The notes under the pieces were generated by a model that had not been told where the DNA came from, did no database searches, and worked only from the letters and a program-made list of their open reading frames with translations. Shown here piece by piece: positions 1 to 6,198 of a stretch of 7,584 bases of DNA. Source of the stretch: DAOUKH01 sp034421515 (GTDB lineage: Bacteria > Chloroflexota > Dehalococcoidia > SHYB01); NCBI GenBank assembly GCA_034421515.1, contig DAOUKH010000102.1:1-7584 (forward strand), given 5' to 3'. The stretch's first letter is position 1; every line of letters begins with the position of its first letter. The translations under genes and the position numbers were made by a program.

Positions 1-65
1 GGTTGGGGGGGGGGGGTGGGAGTCTCGACCCTACTGCTGCGCACCCGGAAGAGGTGGTCCGTCAT
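1..65 (-). CDS. Possible 5' fragment of a gene leaving the left edge
   Basis: An ATG on the minus strand (63-65) is preceded five bases upstream by AGGA and opens a frame that stays free of stops to the window edge, reading MTDHLFRVRSSRVETP and then a proline run encoded by the poly-G tract. It would be the next gene downstream of the 149-499 gene in the same direction, 83 bp away. Only about 21 codons are visible, and the proline run depends on the doubtful homopolymer, so this may be chance. No family is recognisable. Confidence 0.25.
   Translation of the reverse strand, partial: MTDHLFRVRSSRVETPTPPPQ
5..16. repeat. G12 homopolymer at window edge
   Basis: Twelve consecutive G residues, followed by T and three more G. 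This is low-complexity sequence at the very edge of the window. It could be a real G tract or a sequencing/assembly artefact at a contig end. Nothing else in the first 60 bases looks structured. Confidence 0.8.
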
Positions 66-107
66 CTTAATCCTGTCTTTTCAAACTAGGTCAATGTCGC
101 ACAGATC

Positions 108-123
108 ATGCCCAGCCGGGCAT
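108..123 (-). terminator. Small GC-rich hairpin after the orphan gene
   Basis: ATGCCC and GGGCAT form a perfect 6-bp stem around a 4-base loop, about 25 bases past the stop codon of the 149-499 gene. No T run follows on the minus strand, so it is at best a weak or factor-dependent terminator, and may simply be a chance palindrome. Confidence 0.25.
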
Positions 124-145
124 CGGCGTGAAGCGCTCGAGCAGG

Positions 146-175
146 CCCTTAGTCGGCCAGGCCCTTAGCCCTTAG
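146..175. repeat. Three copies of CCCTTAG at the 3' end of the orphan gene
   Basis: CCCTTAG occurs at 146-152, 162-168 and 169-175; the first two sit inside an 11-base repeat CAGGCCCTTAG with 16-bp spacing. The repeats cover the last codons and stop of the 116-aa gene, so its C-terminus may have been altered by a small local duplication. Confidence 0.55.
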
Positions 176-499
176 CTCCGCGTACACTCTCCGATTGTAG
201 GCATAGTATTCTTCCCGAGCCTGCTGCTTAGCTGCTTCATCAGCGCCTGCAGGGATGACGCACCACTCCCGAGGAGCTTCCAGTGCCTCATACCGTCCAT
301 CGGAATAGACTCTTCCATGGCGCGGGTTGGTCATACGGTGTTCGGCAAAGAAATCTAGATAATCCTCGCCGAACACATAAGTGATGTACCATCCGGCCTT
401 GAGGATCCTGCCAGGTTGCTGTAGTGCAACGGCATCGGGAGGCAGATGGATGTCCCACGTCCCGAAATACTCCGCGAAGGCCGCTTCAATTCTATTCAC
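149..499 (-). CDS. Small hypothetical protein, 116 aa
   Basis: I do not recognise this protein. The start is GTG (497-499), supported by AGAGGAG four to five bases upstream; the stop is TAA. The product is soluble, rich in Tyr, Glu and Ala, with no signal peptide or membrane segment. The middle (about residues 30-60, GWYITYVFGEDYLDFFAEHR) is aromatic and probably beta/alpha. A predicted charged helix (about 87-112, rich in Ala, Glu, Arg and Tyr) ends the protein. The gene is visibly more AT-rich than the rest of the window, with many codons ending in A or T, which suggests a different origin or low expression. It lies 51 bp downstream of the hydroxyacid dehydrogenase on the same strand and could be read through from it, but nothing ties it to that enzyme's function. 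Confidence 0.7.
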   Translation of the reverse strand: MNRIEAAFAEYFGTWDIHLPPDAVALQQPGRILKAGWYITYVFGEDYLDFFAEHRMTNPRHGRVYSDGRYEALEAPREWCVIPAGADEAAKQQAREEYYAYNRRVYAELRAKGLAD

Positions 500-550
500 T
501 AGGCTCCTCTGCTGCGTCCCTGCCGCGTGGCAGGCATTGCCCCCAGCCCG

Positions 551-1579
551 CTAATACCCCTTAACAGGGTCGACGCGGTTCTCCAGCGGCTGGCCGTCGA
601 GGTAGCGGCGCAGGTTCTCGCAGAAGAACTGGGTGGCGCGGTCGGCGTGGTCCTTGAGGCCGCCGGTGTTGTGAGGGGTCACGATTACGTTGGGGAGGCC
701 CCAGAACTCGCTGTCGGCGGGTAGCGGCTCCTGAGCGAAGACGTCGAGCGCCGCGCCGCCGAGCCGGCCGCTCTTGAGCGCGTCCAGTAACGGAGCCTCG
801 TCGACGACGGCACCGCGTGAGACGTTGATGAAGAAGGCGCCGGGCTTCATGGCGTCGAATTGGGCCTTGCCGATCATGCCCCGGGTCTCGTCGGTCAGGC
901 TGACGGCGACGACGACGTAGTCGCACTGGCCGAGCATCTCGTTCAGCCGGTCGGAGGGGAAGACCTCGTCGACATTGGGGACGGCCTGGCCGGGGACGTA
1001 GGTGCGGCGGGCGGCGAGGACGCGCATGTCGAAGGCCGCGGCGCGCTTGGCGACGCTCCCCCCGATGCTGCCGGGACCGACGATGCCGACGGTCTTGCCG
1101 GTGAGCTGGCCATTGGCGTAGCGGGTCCACTCGCGGCGGGCCTGGGCCTCGACGCGCTTCACCATGCTCTTCTCGTTCATGATCATGAACATCATGCAGG
1201 ACTCGGCGATGGGCGGGCCGTTGATGCCGCTGGAGGAGGTGAGGGCGACGCCGTGTTCGAGCAGGCCGGTGCCCGCGAGGTAGTCGACGCCGGCACCGTA
1301 GGCTTGGACCCATTTAAGGTTGGGTGCGAGCTCGAGGAGGTTCTTGGGCAGACCCGCGCCGAGAATGACCTCGGCCTCTCCGATGTGGCGGTCGAACGCT
1401 TCGGGATCGCCCTCGAACGTCATGGTGCCGCCGGCCTGGTAGGAGCGCATCATCTCGCGGGCGCGGGCGTCGACGTAGGGGGCGTAGACGACCTCGACGC
1501 GCGGGTCCACGGCGGCGATGGTGTCGGCGTCGGCGGGGCGTCCGAAGTAGTGGCCTATCAGTACGTTCACCTTGTCCAT
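551..1579 (-). CDS. D-2-hydroxyacid dehydrogenase (NAD(P)-dependent)
   Basis: A cytosolic oxidoreductase interconverting a 2-oxoacid and a D-2-hydroxyacid, 342 aa, normal length for the family. The substrate-domain loop is YGAGVD (94-99). The Rossmann glycine motif is G168-P-G170-S-I-G173. The catalytic triad is complete: R255 in NVSRGAVVDE, E284 in FAQEPLP, and H303 in TPHNTGG. The end of the second beta strand reads VLAARRT (187-193) with no Asp where NAD-specific members have one; the paired Arg suggests NADP(H), as in glyoxylate/hydroxypyruvate reductases (inference). The ATG at 1577-1579 is preceded by GAGG at about 6 bases. It is divergent from the SDR gene and shares its control region. 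It may recycle a hydroxyacid released by the neighbouring catabolic genes. The true substrate cannot be read from sequence; phosphoglycerate dehydrogenase is unlikely because no ACT domain is present. Confidence 0.93.
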   Translation of the reverse strand: MDKVNVLIGHYFGRPADADTIAAVDPRVEVVYAPYVDARAREMMRSYQAGGTMTFEGDPEAFDRHIGEAEVILGAGLPKNLLELAPNLKWVQAYGAGVDYLAGTGLLEHGVALTSSSGINGPPIAESCMMFMIMNEKSMVKRVEAQARREWTRYANGQLTGKTVGIVGPGSIGGSVAKRAAAFDMRVLAARRTYVPGQAVPNVDEVFPSDRLNEMLGQCDYVVVAVSLTDETRGMIGKAQFDAMKPGAFFINVSRGAVVDEAPLLDALKSGRLGGAALDVFAQEPLPADSEFWGLPNVIVTPHNTGGLKDHADRATQFFCENLRRYLDGQPLENRVDPVKGY

Positions 1580-1689
1580 CGGCTGCCTCGCTTCGACCGG
1601 TTTTGGGGGCGTCCGTCCGTGTGCCGGGCGGCATGCGCCGCGATTATAGCAATGGCATAATGCGGGCGCTCAAAAGAGGGAGGCACGGC
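1580..1689. promoter_or_regulatory. Divergent control region between dehydrogenase and SDR
   Basis: The 110 bp between two divergent starts contain ATTATAGCAATGGCATAAT (1643-1661). Read on the minus strand, 1643-1648 is a perfect TATAAT, with TTGAGC at 1668-1673 as a possible -35 (19-bp spacer, long). On the plus strand, CATAAT (1656-1661) is a plausible -10 for the SDR but has no convincing -35. The two boxes form a 5-bp perfect inverted repeat (ATTAT/ATAAT) around 9 bases, so the site could be face-to-face promoters, an operator, or both. It stands out as an AT-rich island in GC-rich sequence. Confidence 0.5.
1676..1683 (+). promoter_or_regulatory. Ribosome-binding site that fixes the SDR start
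   Basis: GAGGGAGG lies six bases before the ATG at 1690. The frame stays open upstream to another ATG at 1603, but that start has no such site and would add 29 residues lying in the divergent promoter, so 1690 is chosen. Confidence 0.8.
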
Positions 1690-2544
1690 ATGGTAGTGGA
1701 ACGGATCCGACTGGACGGCAAGAACGCGATCGTCTGCGGCGCGGGCGGGGGCGGCATCGGCACGGCGACGTCAAAGACCCTGGCGGAGGCGGGGGCGAAC
1801 ATCGTGGCGGTGGACATCGATGGCGCGCGCGTGGAGGAGACGGTGGCGCAGGTGCGCGAGCTCGGCGTCCAGGCGCACGGCGTCGTGGCCAACGTCGAGA
1901 CCAAGGCCGGGGCTGACAAAGTCGTCGCGGAGGCGGAGCGCGAGTTCGGCGAGATCCACTGCCTCGCGAACATCATCGGCGGCATGATGAGCGCGTCGGA
2001 GTGGAACGACCTGTTCAACTACGGCGAGGCGGAATGGGACGCCGTCTTCAGCCGCAACCTGAAGTACCAGTTCCTCATCATCCAAGCCGTCGCCAATCAC
2101 ATGCGGCGGAAGGGAATCGCGGGCAGCATCGCGAGCTTGTCATCGGTGAGCGGCTGGGCGGGGGCCCCGCATCACGGGCCGTACGGCGCGGCGAAGGCCG
2201 GGGTGATGGCGTTGTCGCGGACGATGGCCGTCGAGTTCGGCGGCTACGGCATCCGGGTGAACAACCTGGCGCCGGGTTCGGTGATCACGCCGCGCACCAT
2301 GGCGGCGACGACCGAAGATGCGCGCCACAAGCAGGCGGCGGCCACGACGCCGATCCGCCGCGCCCTCGACCCCACGGAGATCGCGTCCGGGCTGCTGTTC
2401 CTTCTGTCGGACCTGTCGAGCGGCGTCTCCGGTCACACGCTGGTCGTCGACGGCGGCGCGATCTCGAAGTTCCCCTTCTCCATGCCCCAGGGCGACGACC
2501 CCGACCCAAGCTCCACGTCCTTCTTCGCGCAGGCCGAGGAGTAG
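1690..2544 (+). CDS. Short-chain dehydrogenase/reductase (SDR), 284 aa
   Basis: A classical-type SDR that oxidises or reduces an alcohol/carbonyl with NAD(H). The cofactor loop is CGAGGGGIG (16-24), and D42 at the end of beta-2 favours NAD. The catalytic tetrad is N123, S152, Y165 and K169 (Y-x3-K, with Ser 13 residues before Tyr). The PG motif is at 195-196, and the usual C-terminal strand VVDGG is at 252-256. The structural NNAG motif is altered to A93-N94-I-I-G97-G98. A tail of about 28 residues after VVDGG (FPFSMPQGDDPDPSS...) is longer than in FabG-type enzymes and could cap the active site. The start is set by a strong Shine-Dalgarno sequence. The gene converges on the acyl-CoA dehydrogenase operon with only 8 bp between stop codons. 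A role as a hydroxyacyl-CoA or ring-alcohol dehydrogenase in the same pathway fits the context, but the substrate is unknown. Confidence 0.93.
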   Translation: MVVERIRLDGKNAIVCGAGGGGIGTATSKTLAEAGANIVAVDIDGARVEETVAQVRELGVQAHGVVANVETKAGADKVVAEAEREFGEIHCLANIIGGMMSASEWNDLFNYGEAEWDAVFSRNLKYQFLIIQAVANHMRRKGIAGSIASLSSVSGWAGAPHHGPYGAAKAGVMALSRTMAVEFGGYGIRVNNLAPGSVITPRTMAATTEDARHKQAAATTPIRRALDPTEIASGLLFLLSDLSSGVSGHTLVVDGGAISKFPFSMPQGDDPDPSSTSFFAQAEE

Positions 2545-2552
2545 GGACGCGC

Positions 2553-3686
2553 TTACAGCCCCATGAGCTGGGCGACGCGCTCGCGGTGGTATTCGGCGTC
2601 GCCGAAGAAGGCCTCGGCGGACTTGGCGCGGCGGTACCAGAGCTGCATGTCGAGCTCCTTGTAGAAGCCGACGCCGCCGAGGATCTGGTGGCCGGTCGCG
2701 GTGACGTTCTGGTAGGCCTCGGTGCAGAGCGCCTTCGCCATTGAGGTCTCCATCTCGTAAGGCAGGCCCTCGTCGACGCGCCAGGCGGCCTCGTAGGCGC
2801 TGTAGCGGGCGGCGTCCATCTCGATGAGCATGTTCGCCGCGTGGTGCTGGATGGCCTGGAAGCTGCCGATGGGCCGGCCGAACTGGATGCGTATCTTCGA
2901 GTACTCGACGGCGTAGTCGAGCGCCGCCTGCATCCCGCCGGACATCTCGGCGCAAAGCGCGACGGTTGAGAGGTCGAGAACCTTCCGAATGGCGGGCCAC
3001 GCGCCGTGGAGGGGGCCGACGAGCCGCGCCCCAGGCAGCGTCGTCTGGTTGAAGACGATCTCGGTCTGCTTGTCCTCAGCCATGGTAACCAGCGGGGTGA
3101 CCCCGATGCCCGGCGCGGCGGCGTCGACGAGGAAGAGCGAGACGCCGTCGGCGGGGTCCTCGGAGTCGCGGGTCCTGGCGGCCACGAGGTAGTAGTCGGC
3201 GGAAGCGCCGTACTGGATGAAGAGCTTGGTGCCGTTGAGCGACCAGTCCTCGCCGCGAGGCAGGGCGCGGACCTCGACGCCGCCGGCGTCGTAGGAGGCG
3301 CTTGGCTCGGTCAGGCAGAAGCGGAACTGGAGGCCGCCGTCGAGGATGCGGGGGAGGTACTCGGCTTTCTGCGCCTCCGATCCCAGCTCCAAGAGGGCGA
3401 GCCCGCTCTGCAGGACGCAGGACTGGTAGGGGACGGGACAGGGCTGGCGGCCGATCTCTTCCATCAGTACCACGAGGTCGGTCCAAGACTTTCCGCCGCC
3501 GCCGTAGGCCTCGGGAAAAATGAGCCCGAGCCAGCCCCGGCCGGCCATGGCGCGCCACATGTCGGGCGAGTAGCCGAGGTCGCTCTCTTCGAGGTCGCGC
3601 ACGAGCCTGCGGTCGCACTCGGCGGCCATGAAGGTCTGCAGCTCCTCGCGAAAGGCTTCCTGCGCCTCGCTGAATCCGAGGTCCAT
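2553..3686 (-). CDS. Acyl-CoA dehydrogenase, subunit lacking the catalytic Glu
   Basis: A FAD-dependent acyl-CoA dehydrogenase family protein of 377 aa. The N-terminal helical domain spans about 1-118; the mid beta-domain starts at CLTEPSASYD (124-133); the C-terminal helical domain starts near 230 and has the FAD/partner motif R266-x-Q268-F269-G270-x2-I273. Both known positions for the catalytic base are substituted. Helix G reads LDLST with S240 where isovaleryl-type enzymes have Glu, and the C-terminal Y-E-G-T is F360-F361-G-D. It therefore is unlikely to act alone. It fits the ChsE5/FadE27-like partner half of an alpha2beta2 enzyme, completed by the 391-aa protein encoded two genes upstream. 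AAGGAG lies six bases before the ATG (3684-3686). It is the last gene of the operon, 18 bp after the YHS-like gene. A stand-alone non-canonical acyl-CoA dehydrogenase is the alternative. Confidence 0.92.
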   Translation of the reverse strand: MDLGFSEAQEAFREELQTFMAAECDRRLVRDLEESDLGYSPDMWRAMAGRGWLGLIFPEAYGGGGKSWTDLVVLMEEIGRQPCPVPYQSCVLQSGLALLELGSEAQKAEYLPRILDGGLQFRFCLTEPSASYDAGGVEVRALPRGEDWSLNGTKLFIQYGASADYYLVAARTRDSEDPADGVSLFLVDAAAPGIGVTPLVTMAEDKQTEIVFNQTTLPGARLVGPLHGAWPAIRKVLDLSTVALCAEMSGGMQAALDYAVEYSKIRIQFGRPIGSFQAIQHHAANMLIEMDAARYSAYEAAWRVDEGLPYEMETSMAKALCTEAYQNVTATGHQILGGVGFYKELDMQLWYRRAKSAEAFFGDAEYHRERVAQLMGL

Positions 3687-3704
3687 GCTTCGCTCCTTGG
3701 GCGG

Positions 3705-3896
3705 CTAGCGGTCTTCGTCGGCGGAGGCGGCGTAGGCCGCGGGACTGCCGATGAACCGGGTGCGGTTGAGGATGCCGGTGAAGTAGTACCAGCGGCCGTC
3801 GTAGAGGAACTTGGTGGCGTAGCGCGACTCGCCGCGGTCGACCTCGGCGACCTCCTGGTCGGTCAGCGTTTCGCCGGAAACGGGATCTCGCTCCAT
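3705..3896 (-). CDS. Cysteine-less YHS-like small protein, 63 aa
   Basis: This tiny protein lies between the two acyl-CoA dehydrogenase genes. Its pattern follows the YHS domain: D4-P5-V-S7-G8 where YHS proteins have DPVCGM, then Y32-D-G34-R-W-Y37-Y38-F39-T40-G-I-L-N44-R-T-R-F48 where they have YxGxxYYFCSxxCxxxF, ending S-P52-A-A-Y55. All three usual metal-binding Cys are replaced (S7, T40, N44), so metal binding by the normal ligands is lost while the fold core seems kept. I choose the ATG at 3894-3896 because AGAAGAGGAG lies about eight bases before it; a GTG at 3921-3923 would add nine residues, including the Shine-Dalgarno itself. There are 33 bp to the preceding gene and 18 bp to the next, clearly one operon. 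A small accessory or scaffold protein for the dehydrogenase pair is plausible but unproven. The YHS assignment comes from pattern reading only. Confidence 0.75.
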   Translation of the reverse strand: MERDPVSGETLTDQEVAEVDRGESRYATKFLYDGRWYYFTGILNRTRFIGSPAAYAASADEDR

Positions 3897-3929
3897 CGGA
3901 GCCGCTCCTCTTCTCTCTGTCACGGATGT

Positions 3930-5105
3930 TTAGCGCGGCATGCCCAGGCCGCGCTGGGCGATGACATTCCGTTGGATTTCGTTGGCGCCGGCGCCGATGG
4001 TGCTGCTGAAATAGCCGAGCACCTGGAAAAAGAAGACGCCGTCCACCGGGGCGTGGGGCGAGGCCTCGTCGAGGTTGCCGTAGTGCCCCAGGATCTGGTA
4101 ACCGGTGTTAGCGATGCGCTTGCGCAGCTCGGAGCCGTAGACCTTGGTGACGGAGGCTTCGTAGTTAGGGACGGAGCCACGGCTCTGGAGCCAGGCCACC
4201 CGTATCGAGAGTCGGTAGCCTGCGGCGACCTCCGAGGCGAGCCGCGCCAGCTTCTGCCGGACAACGGGGTCCTGGCTCAGCGGCCTGCCGTCGCGCCAAT
4301 GGGTCTTGCAGTACTTGACCAGCGCCTCGACCCAGCGGCGCGCCTCGCCGTAGGCCGGGAAGCTCGAGCGTTCGACGTCGAGGGCGGCGGCGACCTGGTA
4401 CCAGCCCCGGTGCAGCTCGCCGACGAGGTCGGTCTTGGGAACACGCACGTCCTCGAAGAAGACCTCGTTGTGCCGCCACTTGGCCATCGTCCACAGGGGG
4501 CGGACGGTGACGCCGGGGCTCTTCATGTCGATGAGGAGGACGCTCACGCCCTTGTGCTTGGGGGCCTCGGGGTCGGTGCGCGCGGCGAGCCAGCAGTAGT
4601 CCGAGTCGTGGCCCTGGGTGGTGAAGATCTTCTGGCCATTGATGACGAACTCGTCGCCGTCCTGCACGGCGGAGGTCTGCAACGATGCGAGGTCGCTGCC
4701 GGCGGAGGGCTCGGAGTAGCCGAGGCAGTAGCGGGCCTCGCCGCTGAGAATCTTGGGCAGATGGTAGGCCTTCTGCTCCTCGGACCCGAAGAGCATGAGC
4801 GGCGCGGCGACGAAGGAGACTCCCATGTCGAAGGCGGGGGCATCGGCGTAGGCCGCCTCGTAGCCGAGGATGGCCTGATGCACCATGTCCTTGCCGCGGC
4901 CGCCGTACTCCTCGGGCCAGGCGACCCCGAGATGTCCGGCCTCGCCCGTCTCGCGCCGCATCTTCCGCTCGAACGGGATGCTCCAGCGGTACATCTGGGT
5001 GGGGTCGCGCTCGTCCTTGACCTCCGGCGCGCTCATCTTCTCCTTGAAGAAGGCGCGCAGCTCCTCGGCGTAGTCCTGCTGCTCTTGGGTGAACCGGAAT
5101 TCCAT
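3930..5105 (-). CDS. Acyl-CoA dehydrogenase, subunit carrying the catalytic Glu
   Basis: A FAD-dependent acyl-CoA dehydrogenase family protein, 391 aa, introducing an alpha-beta double bond in an acyl-CoA. The N-terminal helical domain includes GVAWPEEYGGRG (60-71). The mid-domain motif is GYSEPSAGSD (129-138). Helix G has ALDVERSS with E245, matching the catalytic Glu position of isovaleryl-CoA dehydrogenase and of ChsE4 (E247). The C-terminal site of medium-chain enzymes is not used: Y-E-G-T is replaced by G371-A372-G-A before NEIQR. The R-x-Q-F-G motif is missing; the region reads RDGRPLSQDPVV (271-282). It therefore needs a partner to build a full FAD site, and the 377-aa protein has exactly what is missing. 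The ATG at 5103-5105 is chosen over an upstream frame opening because MEFRFTQEQQ is the family's typical N-terminus; the longer version would overlap the previous gene. No clear Shine-Dalgarno is present, so translational coupling to the gene ending 16 bp upstream is likely. Confidence 0.93.
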   Translation of the reverse strand: MEFRFTQEQQDYAEELRAFFKEKMSAPEVKDERDPTQMYRWSIPFERKMRRETGEAGHLGVAWPEEYGGRGKDMVHQAILGYEAAYADAPAFDMGVSFVAAPLMLFGSEEQKAYHLPKILSGEARYCLGYSEPSAGSDLASLQTSAVQDGDEFVINGQKIFTTQGHDSDYCWLAARTDPEAPKHKGVSVLLIDMKSPGVTVRPLWTMAKWRHNEVFFEDVRVPKTDLVGELHRGWYQVAAALDVERSSFPAYGEARRWVEALVKYCKTHWRDGRPLSQDPVVRQKLARLASEVAAGYRLSIRVAWLQSRGSVPNYEASVTKVYGSELRKRIANTGYQILGHYGNLDEASPHAPVDGVFFFQVLGYFSSTIGAGANEIQRNVIAQRGLGMPR

Positions 5106-5121
5106 GAGACGAGCCGGGGCG

Positions 5122-5811
5122 CTAGGCGCCGGGGACGATGTGCCGCGGGCTCTTGCGTTTGAAGACACCGGCCATGATGACGGTAGCCCGGCCCTGGCTG
5201 CTGGCAACGTAGGGATCTTTGGAGGCCATCGTCTCCTTCAGGCCCGCGCTGAGGGCGGCGTAGTCCTTGGTGTCGAACAGGAACGCGTGGAAATAGTTGG
5301 CGGGGGTGTACATCGACTTCCCGTGCTTGAAGCGGTAACCGTTGGTGAAGCCGGGCGCTTCGAGGATCGCGGGCAGGTGGTGCTCGTTATACCAACCGTT
5401 GTACCAAGCGTCGTGCTCGTCGGGTATGCCCGCGAGCATGACCTGCATCCCCTCGACTTCGAGCGAGGGCTGATCGCCCAGGCTGAAGATGAGCTCGTGG
5501 CCGCCGAGGTGCAGGCCCTCGGCGAGGCCCTCGGACATGCCCCGCCCCTCCTCGCGCTTCTTCCTAGCGACCGCCATCAGGTCGTCGAAGGCCGCGTCCG
5601 CGTCGGCGCGGTCAAGCTCGTAAACGTGGAGATACTTCGGCTTGGCGCCGGGGTCGACGTTCTCGTAGCGCGTCCAGGCATAGAGGCCGGAAGTCTCAGC
5701 CAGGTCCGGGCCGTGGACATCGTCCATCCATGCGTTGAACGCGGCGTCGGCCTCCGGGCTCGTCGGCGTGGTCATGGCGATGATCACGCTCTTCATGCGT
5801 TTGGAATCCAT
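5122..5811 (-). CDS. Two-domain ferredoxin-like (EthD/Dabb-type) protein, 229 aa
   Basis: A soluble protein made of two copies of an alpha+beta ferredoxin-like domain, about residues 7-108 and 120-217. The signature in domain 1 is FNAWMDDVHGPDL (25-37), with RYE (48-50) and YLHVYELD (60-67). In domain 2 it is WYNEHHLPAIL (140-150), with YRF (159-161) and YFHAFLFD (173-180). The conserved His are H33 and H145. The segment before H145 is duplicated (WYNGWYNEHH, 136-145), an oddity among the six domains. It is the most diverged of the four related proteins, with a long linker rich in Glu and Gly (85-120). GGAG five bases before the ATG overlaps the stop of the preceding gene, a sign of coupling. 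Such folds include EthD, muconolactone isomerase, small cyclases and cofactor-free monooxygenases; which of these, if any, applies here is unknown. Confidence 0.82.
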   Translation of the reverse strand: MDSKRMKSVIIAMTTPTSPEADAAFNAWMDDVHGPDLAETSGLYAWTRYENVDPGAKPKYLHVYELDRADADAAFDDLMAVARKKREEGRGMSEGLAEGLHLGGHELIFSLGDQPSLEVEGMQVMLAGIPDEHDAWYNGWYNEHHLPAILEAPGFTNGYRFKHGKSMYTPANYFHAFLFDTKDYAALSAGLKETMASKDPYVASSQGRATVIMAGVFKRKSPRHIVPGA

Positions 5812-5820
5812 CGGGTCTCC

Positions 5821-6189
5821 TTAGTTGCCGGCTAGATGGCCGCTGGCGGCACCTTTGGCAAGCACGGCGGCGCGTTGCTCGGGGCCGACGGCGGCGTAGG
5901 CAGCGACGTGCCGCATGACGAGGCCGTCGTACCGGCGCATGTGGTCGAGACGGCCGGGCAGCTCCTCGAAAGCAGTAATGGGGTCGGCCCAGTCCGTCTC
6001 GTAGACCGCCAAGTAGCGGCCCTCACCCTCGCCGGTCGACTTGTACCGCGTGGCCGCGTAGTAGCAGCCGGTCTGGAGCACGTCGGGGACGTGCACCTCG
6101 TCGTACCAGCGGTCGAACTCCTCATCGGTCATCGGCCCATCATTGTCGGTGATGGCGACGAGGATGCCGGTGGGAACGCGGGCTGCCAT
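5821..6189 (-). CDS. Single-domain ferredoxin-like (EthD/Dabb-type) protein, 122 aa
   Basis: One ferredoxin-like domain with signature FDRWYDEVHVPDVL (25-38), conserved H33, TRY (47-49) and YLAVYETD (59-66). The second half (about 67-100) is the expected helix plus final strand, followed by an Ala/Gly-rich tail of about 20 residues with no visible motif. It is closest to the second domain of the preceding gene: the DNA at 5996-6019 and 6353-6376 matches in 21 of 24 bases, pointing to tandem duplication. AGAGGAG in front of the ATG (6187-6189) overlaps the stop codon of that gene, and 9 bp separate it from the next gene. A single domain of this fold normally dimerises into a barrel, so it may form a homodimer or pair with the other one-domain protein of the operon. 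No catalytic function can be assigned. Confidence 0.82.
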   Translation of the reverse strand: MAARVPTGILVAITDNDGPMTDEEFDRWYDEVHVPDVLQTGCYYAATRYKSTGEGEGRYLAVYETDWADPITAFEELPGRLDHMRRYDGLVMRHVAAYAAVGPEQRAAVLAKGAASGHLAGN

Positions 6190-6198
6190 GCCGCTCCT

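Noticed and set aside
860..1660. Open frame of 266 codons on the plus strand opposite the hydroxyacid dehydrogenase
   Set aside because: Antisense shadow of a gene with a full set of catalytic motifs; it runs into the divergent promoter.
1603..1689. Upstream ATG adding 29 residues to the SDR
   Set aside because: The added residues come from the divergent promoter region and precede the typical SDR N-terminus; GAGGGAGG supports the ATG at 1690.
3006..5162. Very long open frame (718 codons) on the plus strand
   Set aside because: It lies antisense to both acyl-CoA dehydrogenases and the YHS-like gene. Its translation is low-complexity Gly/Ala/Val/Leu/Glu sequence with no domain, as expected from the third-position GC bias of the genes opposite.
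5106..5207. Upstream frame opening adding 34 residues to the 391-aa acyl-CoA dehydrogenase
   Set aside because: It would overlap the preceding gene, and the family normally begins at MEFxFTxEQ.
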